Part shown: positions 1-8,663 of the stretch, piece by piece
Layout of the letters: each line of letters begins with the position of its first letter
Position numbering within the stretch: the stretch's first letter is position 1
DNA from: Melioribacteraceae bacterium
Lineage (GTDB): Bacteria > Bacteroidota > Ignavibacteria > Ignavibacteriales > Melioribacteraceae
Direction of reading: 5' to 3'
Length of the DNA: 40,920 nt
Assembly (NCBI GenBank): GCA_028280855.1
Contig: JANQLA010000449.1
Span: 1 to 40,920, forward strand
Notes under the pieces: model-generated
Told to the model about the DNA's origin: nothing
Databases searched by the model: none
Seen by the model: only the letters and a program-made list of their open reading frames with translations
Made by a program: the position numbers and the translations under genes

Positions 1-91
1 GAGTCCTTACTTGCGACATAGCAGCCTGGTTTCTAACGCGTTTTCTTTCATTAGTTCTAATTCTTTTTTTAGCCGACTTATGATGAGCCAT
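1..91 (-). CDS. rpsT: 30S ribosomal protein S20, 5' end only (window edge)
   Basis: The complement of 91..1 starts at ATG (91..89) and reads MAHHKSAKKRIRTNERKRVR and on to QVRT, where the window ends. This is the lysine/arginine-rich N-terminus of bacterial S20 (family pattern MAxHKSAxKRIRxNE), which binds 16S rRNA early in 30S assembly. About 30 of the usual 85-90 residues are visible. A purine-rich AAAGGT lies just upstream of the ATG, and a strong promoter lies at 124..154. It is divergent from queE. Too short to appear as a full ORF, but the match to the S20 N-terminus is very clear. Confidence 0.93.
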   Translation of the reverse strand, partial: MAHHKSAKKRIRTNERKRVRNQAAMSQVRT

Positions 92-123
92 TTTTGACCT
101 TTATGTTATTTTTTTCAAGAGAG

Positions 124-154
124 CAAATATACTGGTTAACGGAAATTTTGTCAA
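124..154 (-). promoter_or_regulatory. rpsT promoter
   Basis: On the minus strand TTGACA (154..149) is followed after exactly 17 bases by TATATT (131..126), which extends to TATATTTG (131..124). This fits both the general sigma-70 consensus and the Bacteroidota-type TAnnTTTG -7 box. It lies 33 bases upstream of the rpsT ATG. Confidence 0.7.
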
Positions 155-247
155 TTCTTTTGCATCCCTCTCAAATACAGCGACCAAAAAGGATTTAATT
201 AATGCCGATATATTGTTATTATTGCAAGCTAATTTTAAAATGACAGA

Positions 248-886
248 ATGATAAAAATTAACGAAATATATTATTCGATCCAGGGCGAAAGTAGCAAAGC
301 CGGGCTTCCGTGTGTTTTTGTACGATTGACGTATTGCAACTTGCGCTGCAGTTATTGCGACACTGAATATGCTTTTTACGAAGGCGCTGAGAAATCAATT
401 GATGAAATTTTAGAGGAGGTAAAAAAATATAAATGTAATCTTGTGGAGGTTACCGGGGGCGAACCACTTGTGCAGGAAGAAAGTAATGAATTGATGAAGC
501 GACTCTGCGACGAAGGTTACGAAGTAATGCTGGAAACCGGGGGAAGTTTACCGACACAAGATGTTGATAAACGGGTAAAAATAATTCTCGATCTTAAGTG
601 CCCTTCAAGCAAAATGATGAAAAAGAATTTGTATTCGAACATTGAATATCTCAAAAGCACCGACGAAGTGAAGTTTGTAATCGGCACGCGCGAAGACTAC
701 GAATGGTCAAAGGAACAGGTAGCAAGGTACGAGTTGATTGATAAATGTGAAGTTCTTTTCTCCGTAGTCTTCGGAGAGCTTGAACCGTTGCAGCTTGTTA
801 ACTGGATTATTGAAGATAATTTGCAGGTTCGATTTCAACTGCAAATGCATAAATTTATTTGGGAACCCGAAACAAAAAGTGTCTAG
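248..886 (+). CDS. queE: 7-carboxy-7-deazaguanine synthase (radical SAM)
   Basis: Predicted to convert 6-carboxy-5,6,7,8-tetrahydropterin to 7-carboxy-7-deazaguanine in the preQ0/queuosine pathway. The 212-residue protein has the QueE opening (EIYYSIQGES, residues 6-15), the radical-SAM cluster motif CNLRCSYC (C30, C34, C37) and the SAM-binding GGEP at 70-73. Length is normal for the short QueE form. The next gene 41 bases downstream is queD, the preceding step, so the two are probably co-transcribed. queC and queF are not in the window. The upstream gap to rpsT carries no clear plus-strand promoter beyond a weak TATTATTG near 219-226. Confidence 0.93.
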   Translation: MIKINEIYYSIQGESSKAGLPCVFVRLTYCNLRCSYCDTEYAFYEGAEKSIDEILEEVKKYKCNLVEVTGGEPLVQEESNELMKRLCDEGYEVMLETGGSLPTQDVDKRVKIILDLKCPSSKMMKKNLYSNIEYLKSTDEVKFVIGTREDYEWSKEQVARYELIDKCEVLFSVVFGELEPLQLVNWIIEDNLQVRFQLQMHKFIWEPETKSV

Positions 887-927
887 TTTATAAGTTAGGG
901 AATAAAGAATGAAAGGGTTTTTATAGT

Positions 928-1341
928 ATGAAAATAGCAAAAGAGTTCAGATGGGAAATGGGGCACAGGCTGCCCTTCCACGAGGGTAAATGCAAAAATT
1001 TGCATGGGCATAGTTACAAAATGCTGGTTGAGTTTACCGGCAAGCCGGACGATAACGGAATGGTGCTAGATTACTATATCTTAAAAGAATTGATAATCCC
1101 AATGGTTGAAGAGCTTGACCATTCATTTATGGTAAAAGATGATGATACGCAGTTAATTAATCTTCTGGATTCGATGGACTCAAAATATATTAAAGTTGGT
1201 TTCCATAGTACCGCTGAAAACATCGTGTATTATTTTGTTGATACAATTAAAAATGCTGACCTACCAGAGAACTTAACCGCAGTAAAAGTTAAGATATTCG
1301 AAACGGAAACAACTTATGCGGAAGCGGAAGTTATTCTATAG
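928..1341 (+). CDS. queD: 6-carboxy-5,6,7,8-tetrahydropterin synthase
   Basis: Predicted to convert dihydroneopterin triphosphate to 6-carboxytetrahydropterin, the substrate of QueE. The 137-residue protein shows the 6-pyruvoyl-tetrahydropterin synthase family features: zinc ligands H13, H26 and H28 in CKNLHGHS (catalytic C22 in CxxxHGH, the QueD rather than the PTPS-III pattern), D64-H65 in ELDHSF, STAENI around 94-99, and the conserved glutamate in FETETT near the C-terminus. It follows queE in the same direction. Its 3' end nearly touches the convergent sirtuin gene (10-base gap); only a weak AT-rich hairpin (about 1348-1366) could separate the transcripts. Confidence 0.93.
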   Translation: MKIAKEFRWEMGHRLPFHEGKCKNLHGHSYKMLVEFTGKPDDNGMVLDYYILKELIIPMVEELDHSFMVKDDDTQLINLLDSMDSKYIKVGFHSTAENIVYYFVDTIKNADLPENLTAVKVKIFETETTYAEAEVIL

Positions 1342-1351
1342 ACTATGGAAG

Positions 1352-2101
1352 TTAATAATTTTTTAACTGTTTTATCTGATCAAGAATAACCGGCATTATT
1401 TCACCCGCTTTGCCGAAGAGAGAACAGTCTACATACGAGCTTATCTCTGTTTCTTCAATGTTTATTTCAACAAGGTACGAGCCGTGCCGCTTTGCTTCAA
1501 TTGGAATGTATGCGGCCGGATAAATAACCGCAGAAGTGCCGACAACAAAGCAAATATCGGACTGCTCGGCTTTCCGTTGTGCATTAGCAAATACGAGTTG
1601 AGGCAACATTTCTCCAAACCAAACTACATCGGGCCTAATCAGACCCCCGCATTCTTCGCATTTTGGAACTTGTTTATTTGAAAGATCTATTTTCGAGTCG
1701 TCGTAATCGGTTTTGCAATCGACGCAGAAGTTACGCTCGATGTTTCCGTGAAGCTCGTAAATATGGCTACTGCCGGCGCGTCCGTGAAGGTTATCTACAT
1801 TTTGTGTAACTACGGATACATCGTCATAATAATTTTCAAAATTTGCAATAGCGTAATGCGCCGGGTTCGGGCCGGTTTCATGAATAATGGTTCTCCGATG
1901 CTGATACCATTCCCATACCATATCAGGGTTTTTCAGGAATGCATTAAAGTTAGCCAGCTCTTCCGGTTTCAATTTATTCCATATCCCGTCTTTCCCGCGG
2001 AATGTCGGTATCCCGCTTTCGGCAGATATACCGGCGCCCGTAAAAAAAACAATTGAATTTGCCGTCTTCAATCTTTCCAGGAACGCTTCATCAAGATTCA
2101 T
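1352..2101 (-). CDS. cobB: NAD-dependent protein deacylase (sirtuin, CobB-like)
   Basis: Predicted to remove acyl groups from lysines using NAD+. The 249-residue protein has the sirtuin Rossmann motif GAGISAESGIPTFRG (22-36), TQNVDNLH (99-106), catalytic H118 and a zinc ribbon C126-x2-C129/C148-x2-C151. Y66 and R69 in WYQHR occupy the tyrosine/arginine positions that let E. coli CobB and SIRT5 bind acidic acyl groups, so desuccinylase or demalonylase activity is possible in addition to deacetylation (inference). Its ATG shares one base with the stop codon of the upstream TPR gene (TAATG), suggesting coupled translation. No substrate enzyme such as Acs is adjacent. Confidence 0.92.
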   Translation of the reverse strand: MNLDEAFLERLKTANSIVFFTGAGISAESGIPTFRGKDGIWNKLKPEELANFNAFLKNPDMVWEWYQHRRTIIHETGPNPAHYAIANFENYYDDVSVVTQNVDNLHGRAGSSHIYELHGNIERNFCVDCKTDYDDSKIDLSNKQVPKCEECGGLIRPDVVWFGEMLPQLVFANAQRKAEQSDICFVVGTSAVIYPAAYIPIEAKRHGSYLVEINIEETEISSYVDCSLFGKAGEIMPVILDQIKQLKNY

Positions 2102-2892
2102 TAGTTCAACTCGGCTTCTACTTCTTTCAATAATTCCTTGGCTTCGGCGATCCGTTGTTCATCGTCTTCATCCTGTACTGGACTGCTGATCGCCATTTCC
2201 AGGTTTTCTTTTGCAGCTTCGTATTCATCTTCTTCCAAAAGCGCTTTTGCATAATCGAGATAAAACATTATAAAGTTAGGTTTAAGCTCAATTGCTTTTT
2301 TATAATGTACAATTGCGCTGTCGTAATCTGCCCATCCCAAGCCAAGAACAGCCCGAGCCGGGGCCCACTTATCGCTAATTCTATCGTGCGTACGACCCAG
2401 AACATAATGCGCAACGGCAATATCCGACTGCGATGCTTTGTTAAGCTCAATAGCTTTCAAGCAATCTTCTTTAACTGCCTCTACTACATCCGCTACTGAA
2501 AAAACTCCTTTAAACAAAGCTATCCTGCCGTTGGCAATTGCGCGGCGAATGTATGGCATTGATTCTTCGGGCGCAACCTGCACAGCTTTTTCAGCGTACT
2601 CGAGGGCCATGTCGTACTTAGCCAATTGCGCCTCTTCCTGTTCGTCGGTACTGGAAGGCATGTGTTCACCAATATCCACATAGCTCCGGCTTATTCGCCA
2701 AAGCACTTGCCAGTCGTCCGGGAACTTCACATCGGCTTTTTTATATACTTCCAATGCCCCCTCATTATCGAAAGCCTTAAATAGTTTATCCCCTTTCTCA
2801 AGAAGCGAATCAAGATCTTGCGCACTACCGAAGTTAGCAATTAAAATAAGAAGCACAGTAGCCGAGGTAAATATTTTAAAGAATTTTTTCAT
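2101..2892 (-). CDS. exported TPR-repeat protein
   Basis: A 263-residue protein with an N-terminal signal peptide (MKK, then a hydrophobic stretch ending near FGSAQ, residue 25) and several tetratricopeptide repeats. Examples are GDKLFKAFDNEGALEVYKKA (33-52), the ALEYAEKAVQVAPE region near 96-109, YDSAIVHYKKAIELKP and YEAAKENLEMAIS. TPRs bind proteins, so a scaffold role in the periplasm is likely; no enzymatic motif was seen. It lies 18 bases downstream of the YhaM-like gene and overlaps the sirtuin start by one base, so it is probably in the same operon. Specific function unknown. Confidence 0.8.
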   Translation of the reverse strand: MKKFFKIFTSATVLLILIANFGSAQDLDSLLEKGDKLFKAFDNEGALEVYKKADVKFPDDWQVLWRISRSYVDIGEHMPSSTDEQEEAQLAKYDMALEYAEKAVQVAPEESMPYIRRAIANGRIALFKGVFSVADVVEAVKEDCLKAIELNKASQSDIAVAHYVLGRTHDRISDKWAPARAVLGLGWADYDSAIVHYKKAIELKPNFIMFYLDYAKALLEEDEYEAAKENLEMAISSPVQDEDDEQRIAEAKELLKEVEAELN

Positions 2893-2910
2893 TTCCTTTT
2901 TCCCGTTTTA

Positions 2911-3897
2911 TCAATCAAACAAGCTTTCTTTTATGTTTTCATTACTTTTTGGCGGAATGTATAAAGATGTTCCGGCAAGAGGCAAGAAACGCGTCCATCG
3001 GTTTGTGCCGTTGTCATCAGTATTTATTGCAAGTTTGTAAGCGTTTGCTTTTGCGCTTAGCTCATCGGAATGGTAAAGAATTATAGCTTCGAGAGTTTTT
3101 GGCTCAACCGGGGATGCGAATTCCAGTTTACCCTGGTGGCTTAAAACCAGGTGTATTAACTGCTGCTTAATGTCTTCAGGGAAGTTCGGTATTTTAGCTG
3201 CTTCGCTGTCTATAATATTAGCAGCAATAACAATATGACCGAGAAATTTGCCTTTGTCTGTATACTCAAAATTTGCATCTATCCCCAGTTCCTGGGTTTT
3301 GCCAAAGTCATGCAATAATGCTCCTGTAATTAGCAAATCACGATTAACCTCTTTGTGGAAGCTACAGAGTAAATCACAAATTTTAGCTATTTCTAAAGTA
3401 TGCTCCAACAGTCCGTGTATATATGCATGATGCCAGGATTTACCCGCAGGGGCGCGCTCATAAAGTTCTAAAGCGCCGCCTCGAAATATGTTGTGTAGAA
3501 GCGCAGTTAAATGTGTATCTCGAACCGATTCAACAAGCTGTTTAAATTCATTTCGCATATCGATGATGTCGCGTCTTGATTTCGGCAGAAAGTCTTCCAT
3601 GCTTACCGAATCAGCATCCTGCGCCGGTCTAATTTTTGCGATTTTGATTTGAGGTTGTCCCTGGTATTCCTCTAACTGCCCCAGGACTTTAACAATGCTT
3701 CCTTCTGCAACGCTTCCTAAAAATTGTGAATAATTATCCCACAGCTTACCGCTAAGTGATAAGCTTTCATCTCTAAGTTCGATGTTTAAATATTCCTTAC
3801 CGGTACGTGCTGTTTTAACTTCAATTTTAGACAGCAGAAGAAAATGGTTTAGCTGGGTACCAATCTTTACATCTTTAAGCTTGGCCTGGTTAATCAA
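2911..3897 (-). CDS. yhaM: OB-fold/HD-domain 3'-5' exoribonuclease, YhaM-like
   Basis: A 328-residue protein with the two-domain order of YhaM/CBF1-type nucleases: an OB-fold nucleic-acid-binding region at about 12-95 (VKTARTGKEYLNIELRD...GSIVKVLGQLEEYQGQPQIKI) followed by a metal-binding HD domain. Visible HD residues are H161 and H166 (HGLLEHT), the H196-D197 pair in ALLHDFGK, H221 and H254. Length fits YhaM (about 310-330). The family degrades short RNA or ssDNA from the 3' end. It lies 67 bases downstream of the NusG-like gene and 18 bases upstream of the TPR gene. The name is by domain architecture only. Confidence 0.83.
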   Translation of the reverse strand: MINQAKLKDVKIGTQLNHFLLLSKIEVKTARTGKEYLNIELRDESLSLSGKLWDNYSQFLGSVAEGSIVKVLGQLEEYQGQPQIKIAKIRPAQDADSVSMEDFLPKSRRDIIDMRNEFKQLVESVRDTHLTALLHNIFRGGALELYERAPAGKSWHHAYIHGLLEHTLEIAKICDLLCSFHKEVNRDLLITGALLHDFGKTQELGIDANFEYTDKGKFLGHIVIAANIIDSEAAKIPNFPEDIKQQLIHLVLSHQGKLEFASPVEPKTLEAIILYHSDELSAKANAYKLAINTDDNGTNRWTRFLPLAGTSLYIPPKSNENIKESLFD

Positions 3898-3964
3898 ATT
3901 TTCTCAAATATTTATTGTTTGCGAATGCCGGTAATTAAAATACATAAAAAAAATACCACGTTCA

Positions 3965-4477
3965 CTACGAAGCGGTAATTTTAGTTACACTTTTCGGAGG
4001 TAATTTTACAACTACCGTTCTGTTTAAAAGCTCTATATTTATAGCGAGCATGCTTTCGTTTTTGCTTACACCGTAAACAATTCCTTCAACATTCTGAAAG
4101 GGTCCTTCGCTCACTTTTACCCTTGTTCCCTTTACAAGCCCATCGAACACTTTTACATCTTTAGCGATTTTAAGCATGTTTCTTAAATTTTCAATTTCGA
4201 AATCCGGCACAACTGAGGGTTTACCGTTAAAGAAAACTGTTTTAACTATCATATTTTGTTGAACCGCGGTTAAGCGTTCTTTTTCATCAGCTTTAATAAA
4301 AATATAACCTCTAAATAACGGCTCGGTAACTTTCTTTTTCCTGTCGCTCCATCTCTTTAGTAAAGTAATTTTTGGTAAATAGTTTTCAATACCCAAAATA
4401 GTTAGTTGTTCTTCGGCTTTAAATTCGTGCCTTGGCTTGGTATAAAGCGCATACCAATTCTTTGATTCGGATGACAA
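3965..4477 (-). CDS. NusG-like transcription antiterminator (UpxY/RfaH type)
   Basis: A 170-residue NusG-family protein. The NGN domain (about 7-105) begins WYALYTKPRHEFKAEEQL and contains YLPKITLLKRWSDRKK and PLFRGYIFIK. A KOW-type segment (GTRVKVSEGPFQNVEGIVYG) follows at about 121-140. Housekeeping NusG normally sits with secE and ribosomal genes, and the WSDRKK...EPLFRGYIF wording is that of UpxY-type specialised paralogs, which regulate surface-polysaccharide operons in Bacteroides. Here it follows a hybrid kinase by 16 bases and is 23 kb from the glycan cluster's promoter. Its target operon cannot be told from the sequence. Confidence 0.85.
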   Translation of the reverse strand: MSSESKNWYALYTKPRHEFKAEEQLTILGIENYLPKITLLKRWSDRKKKVTEPLFRGYIFIKADEKERLTAVQQNMIVKTVFFNGKPSVVPDFEIENLRNMLKIAKDVKVFDGLVKGTRVKVSEGPFQNVEGIVYGVSKNESMLAINIELLNRTVVVKLPPKSVTKITAS

Positions 4478-4493
4478 TGCTGCTCCTTTACAC

Positions 4494-6089
4494 TTATAAT
4501 ATTTTTAACGAGGATTTTATATGATCGGTAAACTCAAGTGAGTCAAATGGTTTCTCAATTAATATCTCAACGCCGAGCTGCCTGTACTTAGCTTTTATTT
4601 CGTCGTCAAATTTGGCCGACACAACCACCACCGGTATTGCGTTACGCCTGTCCTTCTTTCGAATCGCTTCCACTAATTGAACTCCATTCATCAAAGGCAT
4701 GTCGTGATCGGTAATAATCAGCGACGGCATTTCACTGAAGATTTGGCTCATCGCTTCATAACCGTTGCTTGCTTCAATAACCCTGTAATCAATATGGCAA
4801 TTATCAATTAACTTTTTGTACAAGTGCCTTATTTCCAAATCATCTTCAACAATCAAAATGATATTTTGGGCTTGTGGAATTGTAAAATGAAATTCACTTC
4901 CTTCACCCACTTTGGAATAAAACCAAACCTCACCTTCGTGATGATCGACAATCTCTTTAACCAGGTTCAACCCCATTCCGCTTCCCTTTTCACCCTGTGT
5001 TCCTTTGCTAATAAATTTCTGATCAATTCTAAATAACTTTGCCTGGTTATCTTCCGAAATCCCAATGCCTTCATCTTTTACAATAACTTCAATCATGCCT
5101 TCTTTGAACTTATTAGCGCCAACAAAAATAAGTTTATGCTTTTCGCTGAATTTAATTGCGTTTGTAAGTAGGTTGGTAACCGAATCACCTAGTAGTCTTT
5201 CATCTGCACTCACAAATATGTCGGGGCTTATCCCGATTTTAATATCGATATCTTTAGAAATGGCCGAACGAGTGGCCAGGGATACACGGTTCGAAATTAT
5301 GTCAAGCAGGTTTACGCGTTTCGGTTCAATTTTTATTTTACCGGTTTTTAGTCTCGACCAATCCAGCAAGTGATTAATAAATTGCAACTGTGTTTTACCC
5401 GACTCATGAATGTATGATAGGTACTCGTTTCGCTCGGTTTCTGAAAGATTAGGTTCATTTATAAGTATCTCCGAAAAACCCAACAAACTAGTAAATGGAG
5501 AACGTAGGTCGTGCGAAATAATATTAATAAATTTATCTCGTTCATCAAGATCGGATTTTAAGTCTTCGCACTGAGCTTCGAGGTTTGTCTGGTTGCTCAT
5601 AAATTCCGAAATGTCATTGGATATGCTGTTGCAGCTTGTAACCTCGCCGTTTGCGGTTTTCTCAACATAGAAAGTTTCACTTATCCAGCGTAATTTATTT
5701 TCTTTCGATAAAACCCTGTATTGAATGTTCAAATCAGATTTGTCGGACCCGGTAATGATGTTGGTATAGTTGTGCTTCACAATTTCAAAATCGTCCTGGT
5801 GAACCCGTGATAACAATTTGCCAGGCATTGCATTTAACTCCTTGCCGGTATACCCAAGTATTTTTTCAATAGAATCAGAGTATTGCATTTTGAAAATGTC
5901 TTGCAGGTCGAAGTGAGTCCAGTAGTAGCCGTCAAAAGTACATTTTATTCCGTTCGAATCAAACAGACCTCGGCTATTCCAAAAGTTGAGTTCTTTATTC
6001 TGTGTAAAGAGCGTTAGCAGTTCGCCAAATGATTCTTCATTCTTTGCATGCTGCTTTAGAAGATCTAATATGTCTAAGGAGTTGTTCAT
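4494..6089 (-). CDS. PAS-domain hybrid histidine kinase with C-terminal receiver
   Basis: No membrane segment is visible, so it is probably cytoplasmic. From the chosen ATG (531 residues) the order is: PAS-like sensor at about 55-165 (YTGKELNAMPGKLLSRVHQDD), HisKA with phospho-accepting H193 in ISHDLRSPF, a HATPase_c domain with N-box LLTNAIKFSE and G-boxes DEGIGIS and GEKGSGMGL, and a receiver beginning NIILIVEDD with phospho-acceptor D461 (TDHDMPLMNG). There is no output domain. The reading frame extends upstream to a TTG at 6125 without a ribosome-binding site; ATG at 6089, preceded by GAAGAA, is preferred. It is probably co-transcribed with the NusG-like gene. Confidence 0.85.
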   Translation of the reverse strand: MNNSLDILDLLKQHAKNEESFGELLTLFTQNKELNFWNSRGLFDSNGIKCTFDGYYWTHFDLQDIFKMQYSDSIEKILGYTGKELNAMPGKLLSRVHQDDFEIVKHNYTNIITGSDKSDLNIQYRVLSKENKLRWISETFYVEKTANGEVTSCNSISNDISEFMSNQTNLEAQCEDLKSDLDERDKFINIISHDLRSPFTSLLGFSEILINEPNLSETERNEYLSYIHESGKTQLQFINHLLDWSRLKTGKIKIEPKRVNLLDIISNRVSLATRSAISKDIDIKIGISPDIFVSADERLLGDSVTNLLTNAIKFSEKHKLIFVGANKFKEGMIEVIVKDEGIGISEDNQAKLFRIDQKFISKGTQGEKGSGMGLNLVKEIVDHHEGEVWFYSKVGEGSEFHFTIPQAQNIILIVEDDLEIRHLYKKLIDNCHIDYRVIEASNGYEAMSQIFSEMPSLIITDHDMPLMNGVQLVEAIRKKDRRNAIPVVVVSAKFDDEIKAKYRQLGVEILIEKPFDSLEFTDHIKSSLKIL

Positions 6090-6251
6090 TAAAACAAATT
6101 CTTCATAAACATCCGAATATAACAAATTCGCTTTGAATTAAATACTTTGAAAAGCCGCAACTATATCTTGATATATAAATTTCGTGCAGCCGGCAATATA
6201 TATTCGAATTTATTAAAATAGTCTTTAGAGAAAATATTTTTGGATGAGAAC

Positions 6252-6259
6252 TAAATTTG
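6252..6259 (+). promoter_or_regulatory. candidate -7 box (TAAATTTG) for the TonB receptor gene
   Basis: TAAATTTG matches the Bacteroidota-type TAnnTTTG element and lies about 36 bases upstream of the TTG start at 6295. No convincing -33 TTG partner is seen, so this is tentative. Confidence 0.3.
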
Positions 6260-6294
6260 TTAGATAATGGTTAAGTGTTAAAAAAGGAAGAAAT

Positions 6295-8574
6295 TTGAGA
6301 ACAAGAATATTATTTGTATTGTTATTTACAGCAAGTCTAATTTCAGCACAGACCTCAACCGGGATAGTAACAGGGAAAGTGGTAGATAAAATAACGCAGC
6401 AGCCTTTGCCCGGGGTAAATATTTTACTTGTCGGAACCACACTCGGGGCTGCAACCGATTTAGAAGGGAACTTCTCTATAAGCAACATACCAATAGGCAC
6501 ATACCAGATACGTGCTTCATTTGTTGGGTTTAATACTGTAACCAAAACTGATATAACTGTGAATACCGCTCGTCCTTCAAATGTAAATTTTGAGATAACA
6601 GAGTCAACTATTGAGTTGGATGGTGTAGTTGTTACTTCAGATTTTTTTGAAGCTGATCCTACTGAAGTAAACAGTATAAAAAGTTTTAGCTACGAAGAAA
6701 TTAGAAGAGCTCCCGGCGGATTTGAAGATGTTGTGAGAGCCCTATCTGTATTGCCCGGAGTTGCGCAGGCAAGCGCCGGTAGGAACGATTTAGTAGTACG
6801 AGGCGGAGCTCCATCTGAAAATTTATTTTTAGTTGATGGATTAGTTGTTCCAAACATTAATCATTTTGGAACGCAGGGCGCTACTGGCGGTCCGCTTAGT
6901 TTTATAAATCTTGACTTCGTTGAAAGTACTTCTTTCTCAACAGGCGGTTTTTCGGCGTTGTATGGTGACAAATTGTCATCCGTACTTACCATTGATTTGC
7001 GTGAAGCGCGTAAAGACAGGATTGGAGGTAAAGCGCTTCTCTCTGCAACACAGTTCGGTTTGAACCTGGAAGGACCTGTAAGTAAAAACTCTAATTTTAT
7101 ATTTTCCGCAAGAAGAAGTTATCTGGATTTTATTTTCAATGCTGCCGGCTTTGGATTCGTCCCGCAGTATTATGACTTTTTGGGAAAGTTTAATTATGAC
7201 ATAGATACTAAAAACAAACTATCCTTTTTATTTGTAGCAGCATTGGACAAAGTAAAATTTAATAATGACGATGACGAAAACATTCGTGATAATGCGCAGA
7301 TTCTTGGTAGTAATCAGAATCAATATGTTACCGGTTTAACTTACCGCAGACTCTTTAACAATGGATTCTACCGCGTTAGTTTAAGCAGAAATTTTGTGGA
7401 TTACGATTCATCGCAAAGAGACACACTACTAAATCCGATTTTTCTGAATCAATCGACCGAAGGCGAAAATGAGATAAAAGCTGATGTAGTTTACAAAACA
7501 TCGGCTGCGTCCGAAATTAATGTTGGCCTCTCTGCAAAGCTGATCAACTTTAACTCGAATATATTATTTCCACAAAATTTTGTCACTACATTTGGAGAAA
7601 CATTGCCAATAACTTCATTGGATGTGGATGAAAACTTTACCAAGTTTGCCGCATTCGCTCAGTACAGTGCCTCGCTTTTCAATAGATTTAGGTTAAACCT
7701 CGGATTGCGGGCAGATTATTTTGACGCGATTGAAGATCCTTTAACTATAAGTCCCCGTTTCAGCGCAGGCTACATGATTGATGATTTAACTTCGCTCAGT
7801 TTTAGCACGGGTATTTATCATCAAAGTCCTTCTTATATTTGGCTTGCAGCGTTAGAAAGTAATAAAAATCTAAAGCCGGTTAAAGTAAATCAATTTGTTT
7901 TAGGAATTGAAAGAAAATTACAGGATGATTTAAGGCTTAAGCTGGAAGGCTTTTATAAAGATTATAGTGATTATCCAACAAGTACTTTTCGTCCCTATCT
8001 TGTTTTAGCAAACACTGGTGCAGGTTTTGGAGGCGCTGCGGAGAACTTTTCATCTTTTGGACTAGAGCCATTAGTTAGCGAAGGTAAGGGTAATGCACGT
8101 GGAATCGAACTTTCTCTGCAAAAGAAGCTATCGGATATTCCTTATTATGGACTATTTTCATTGACTTACAGTGAAAGTGAATTTACAGGACTCGACGGAA
8201 TTGAAAGACCCGGTACGTATGATCAAAGATGGATATTAAACCTAACCGGAGGATATGTATTTAACGAAAAATGGGAAGTGTCTCTTAAGTTCCGATTCGC
8301 TACCGGAAGCCCATATACGCCATTTAACAATGATGGAACGCAAAGTTTATCCAATTATTTGAGTGAAAGGTTTGTTGAAACACACGCGCTTGATTTGCGT
8401 GTTGACAGAAGATGGGACTTTAATGGCTGGAGTCTAATAACCTACCTTGATATACAAAATATATATAATAGGCAGAATCAAACAGACATTCGTTGGGATT
8501 TCAACGAAAACGCTCCCGATACAGGTTCCGAGCTGGGACTACTTCCTTCGATAGGCGTGAACATAGAGTTTTGA
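6295..8574 (+). CDS. TonB-dependent outer-membrane receptor
   Basis: A 759-residue outer-membrane protein. It has a signal peptide (MRTRILFVLLFTASLISAQ), a carboxypeptidase-regulatory-like beta domain at about 22-105 (GKVVDKITQQPLPGVNILLVGT...GTYQIRASFVGF), a plug at about 115-235 (FEDVVRALSVLPGVAQASAG, NDLVVRGGAPSENLFLVDG) and a long beta-barrel ending in aromatic IGVNIEF. The start is TTG: GGAAG at 6287..6291 sits at the correct distance and no in-frame ATG exists upstream of the signal peptide. Substrate unknown; no SusD partner is adjacent, so it is not a typical Sus pair. It stands alone between the kinase operon and vapBC. Confidence 0.88.
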   Translation: MRTRILFVLLFTASLISAQTSTGIVTGKVVDKITQQPLPGVNILLVGTTLGAATDLEGNFSISNIPIGTYQIRASFVGFNTVTKTDITVNTARPSNVNFEITESTIELDGVVVTSDFFEADPTEVNSIKSFSYEEIRRAPGGFEDVVRALSVLPGVAQASAGRNDLVVRGGAPSENLFLVDGLVVPNINHFGTQGATGGPLSFINLDFVESTSFSTGGFSALYGDKLSSVLTIDLREARKDRIGGKALLSATQFGLNLEGPVSKNSNFIFSARRSYLDFIFNAAGFGFVPQYYDFLGKFNYDIDTKNKLSFLFVAALDKVKFNNDDDENIRDNAQILGSNQNQYVTGLTYRRLFNNGFYRVSLSRNFVDYDSSQRDTLLNPIFLNQSTEGENEIKADVVYKTSAASEINVGLSAKLINFNSNILFPQNFVTTFGETLPITSLDVDENFTKFAAFAQYSASLFNRFRLNLGLRADYFDAIEDPLTISPRFSAGYMIDDLTSLSFSTGIYHQSPSYIWLAALESNKNLKPVKVNQFVLGIERKLQDDLRLKLEGFYKDYSDYPTSTFRPYLVLANTGAGFGGAAENFSSFGLEPLVSEGKGNARGIELSLQKKLSDIPYYGLFSLTYSESEFTGLDGIERPGTYDQRWILNLTGGYVFNEKWEVSLKFRFATGSPYTPFNNDGTQSLSNYLSERFVETHALDLRVDRRWDFNGWSLITYLDIQNIYNRQNQTDIRWDFNENAPDTGSELGLLPSIGVNIEF

Positions 8575-8663
8575 AAAATGGAACATGGATGTAGTACGCG
8601 AATGAACCTTCGATATTGCCTGGCGATTAAATTAGAAAAAAATCGGAGGTTGCTTCATTTTCA

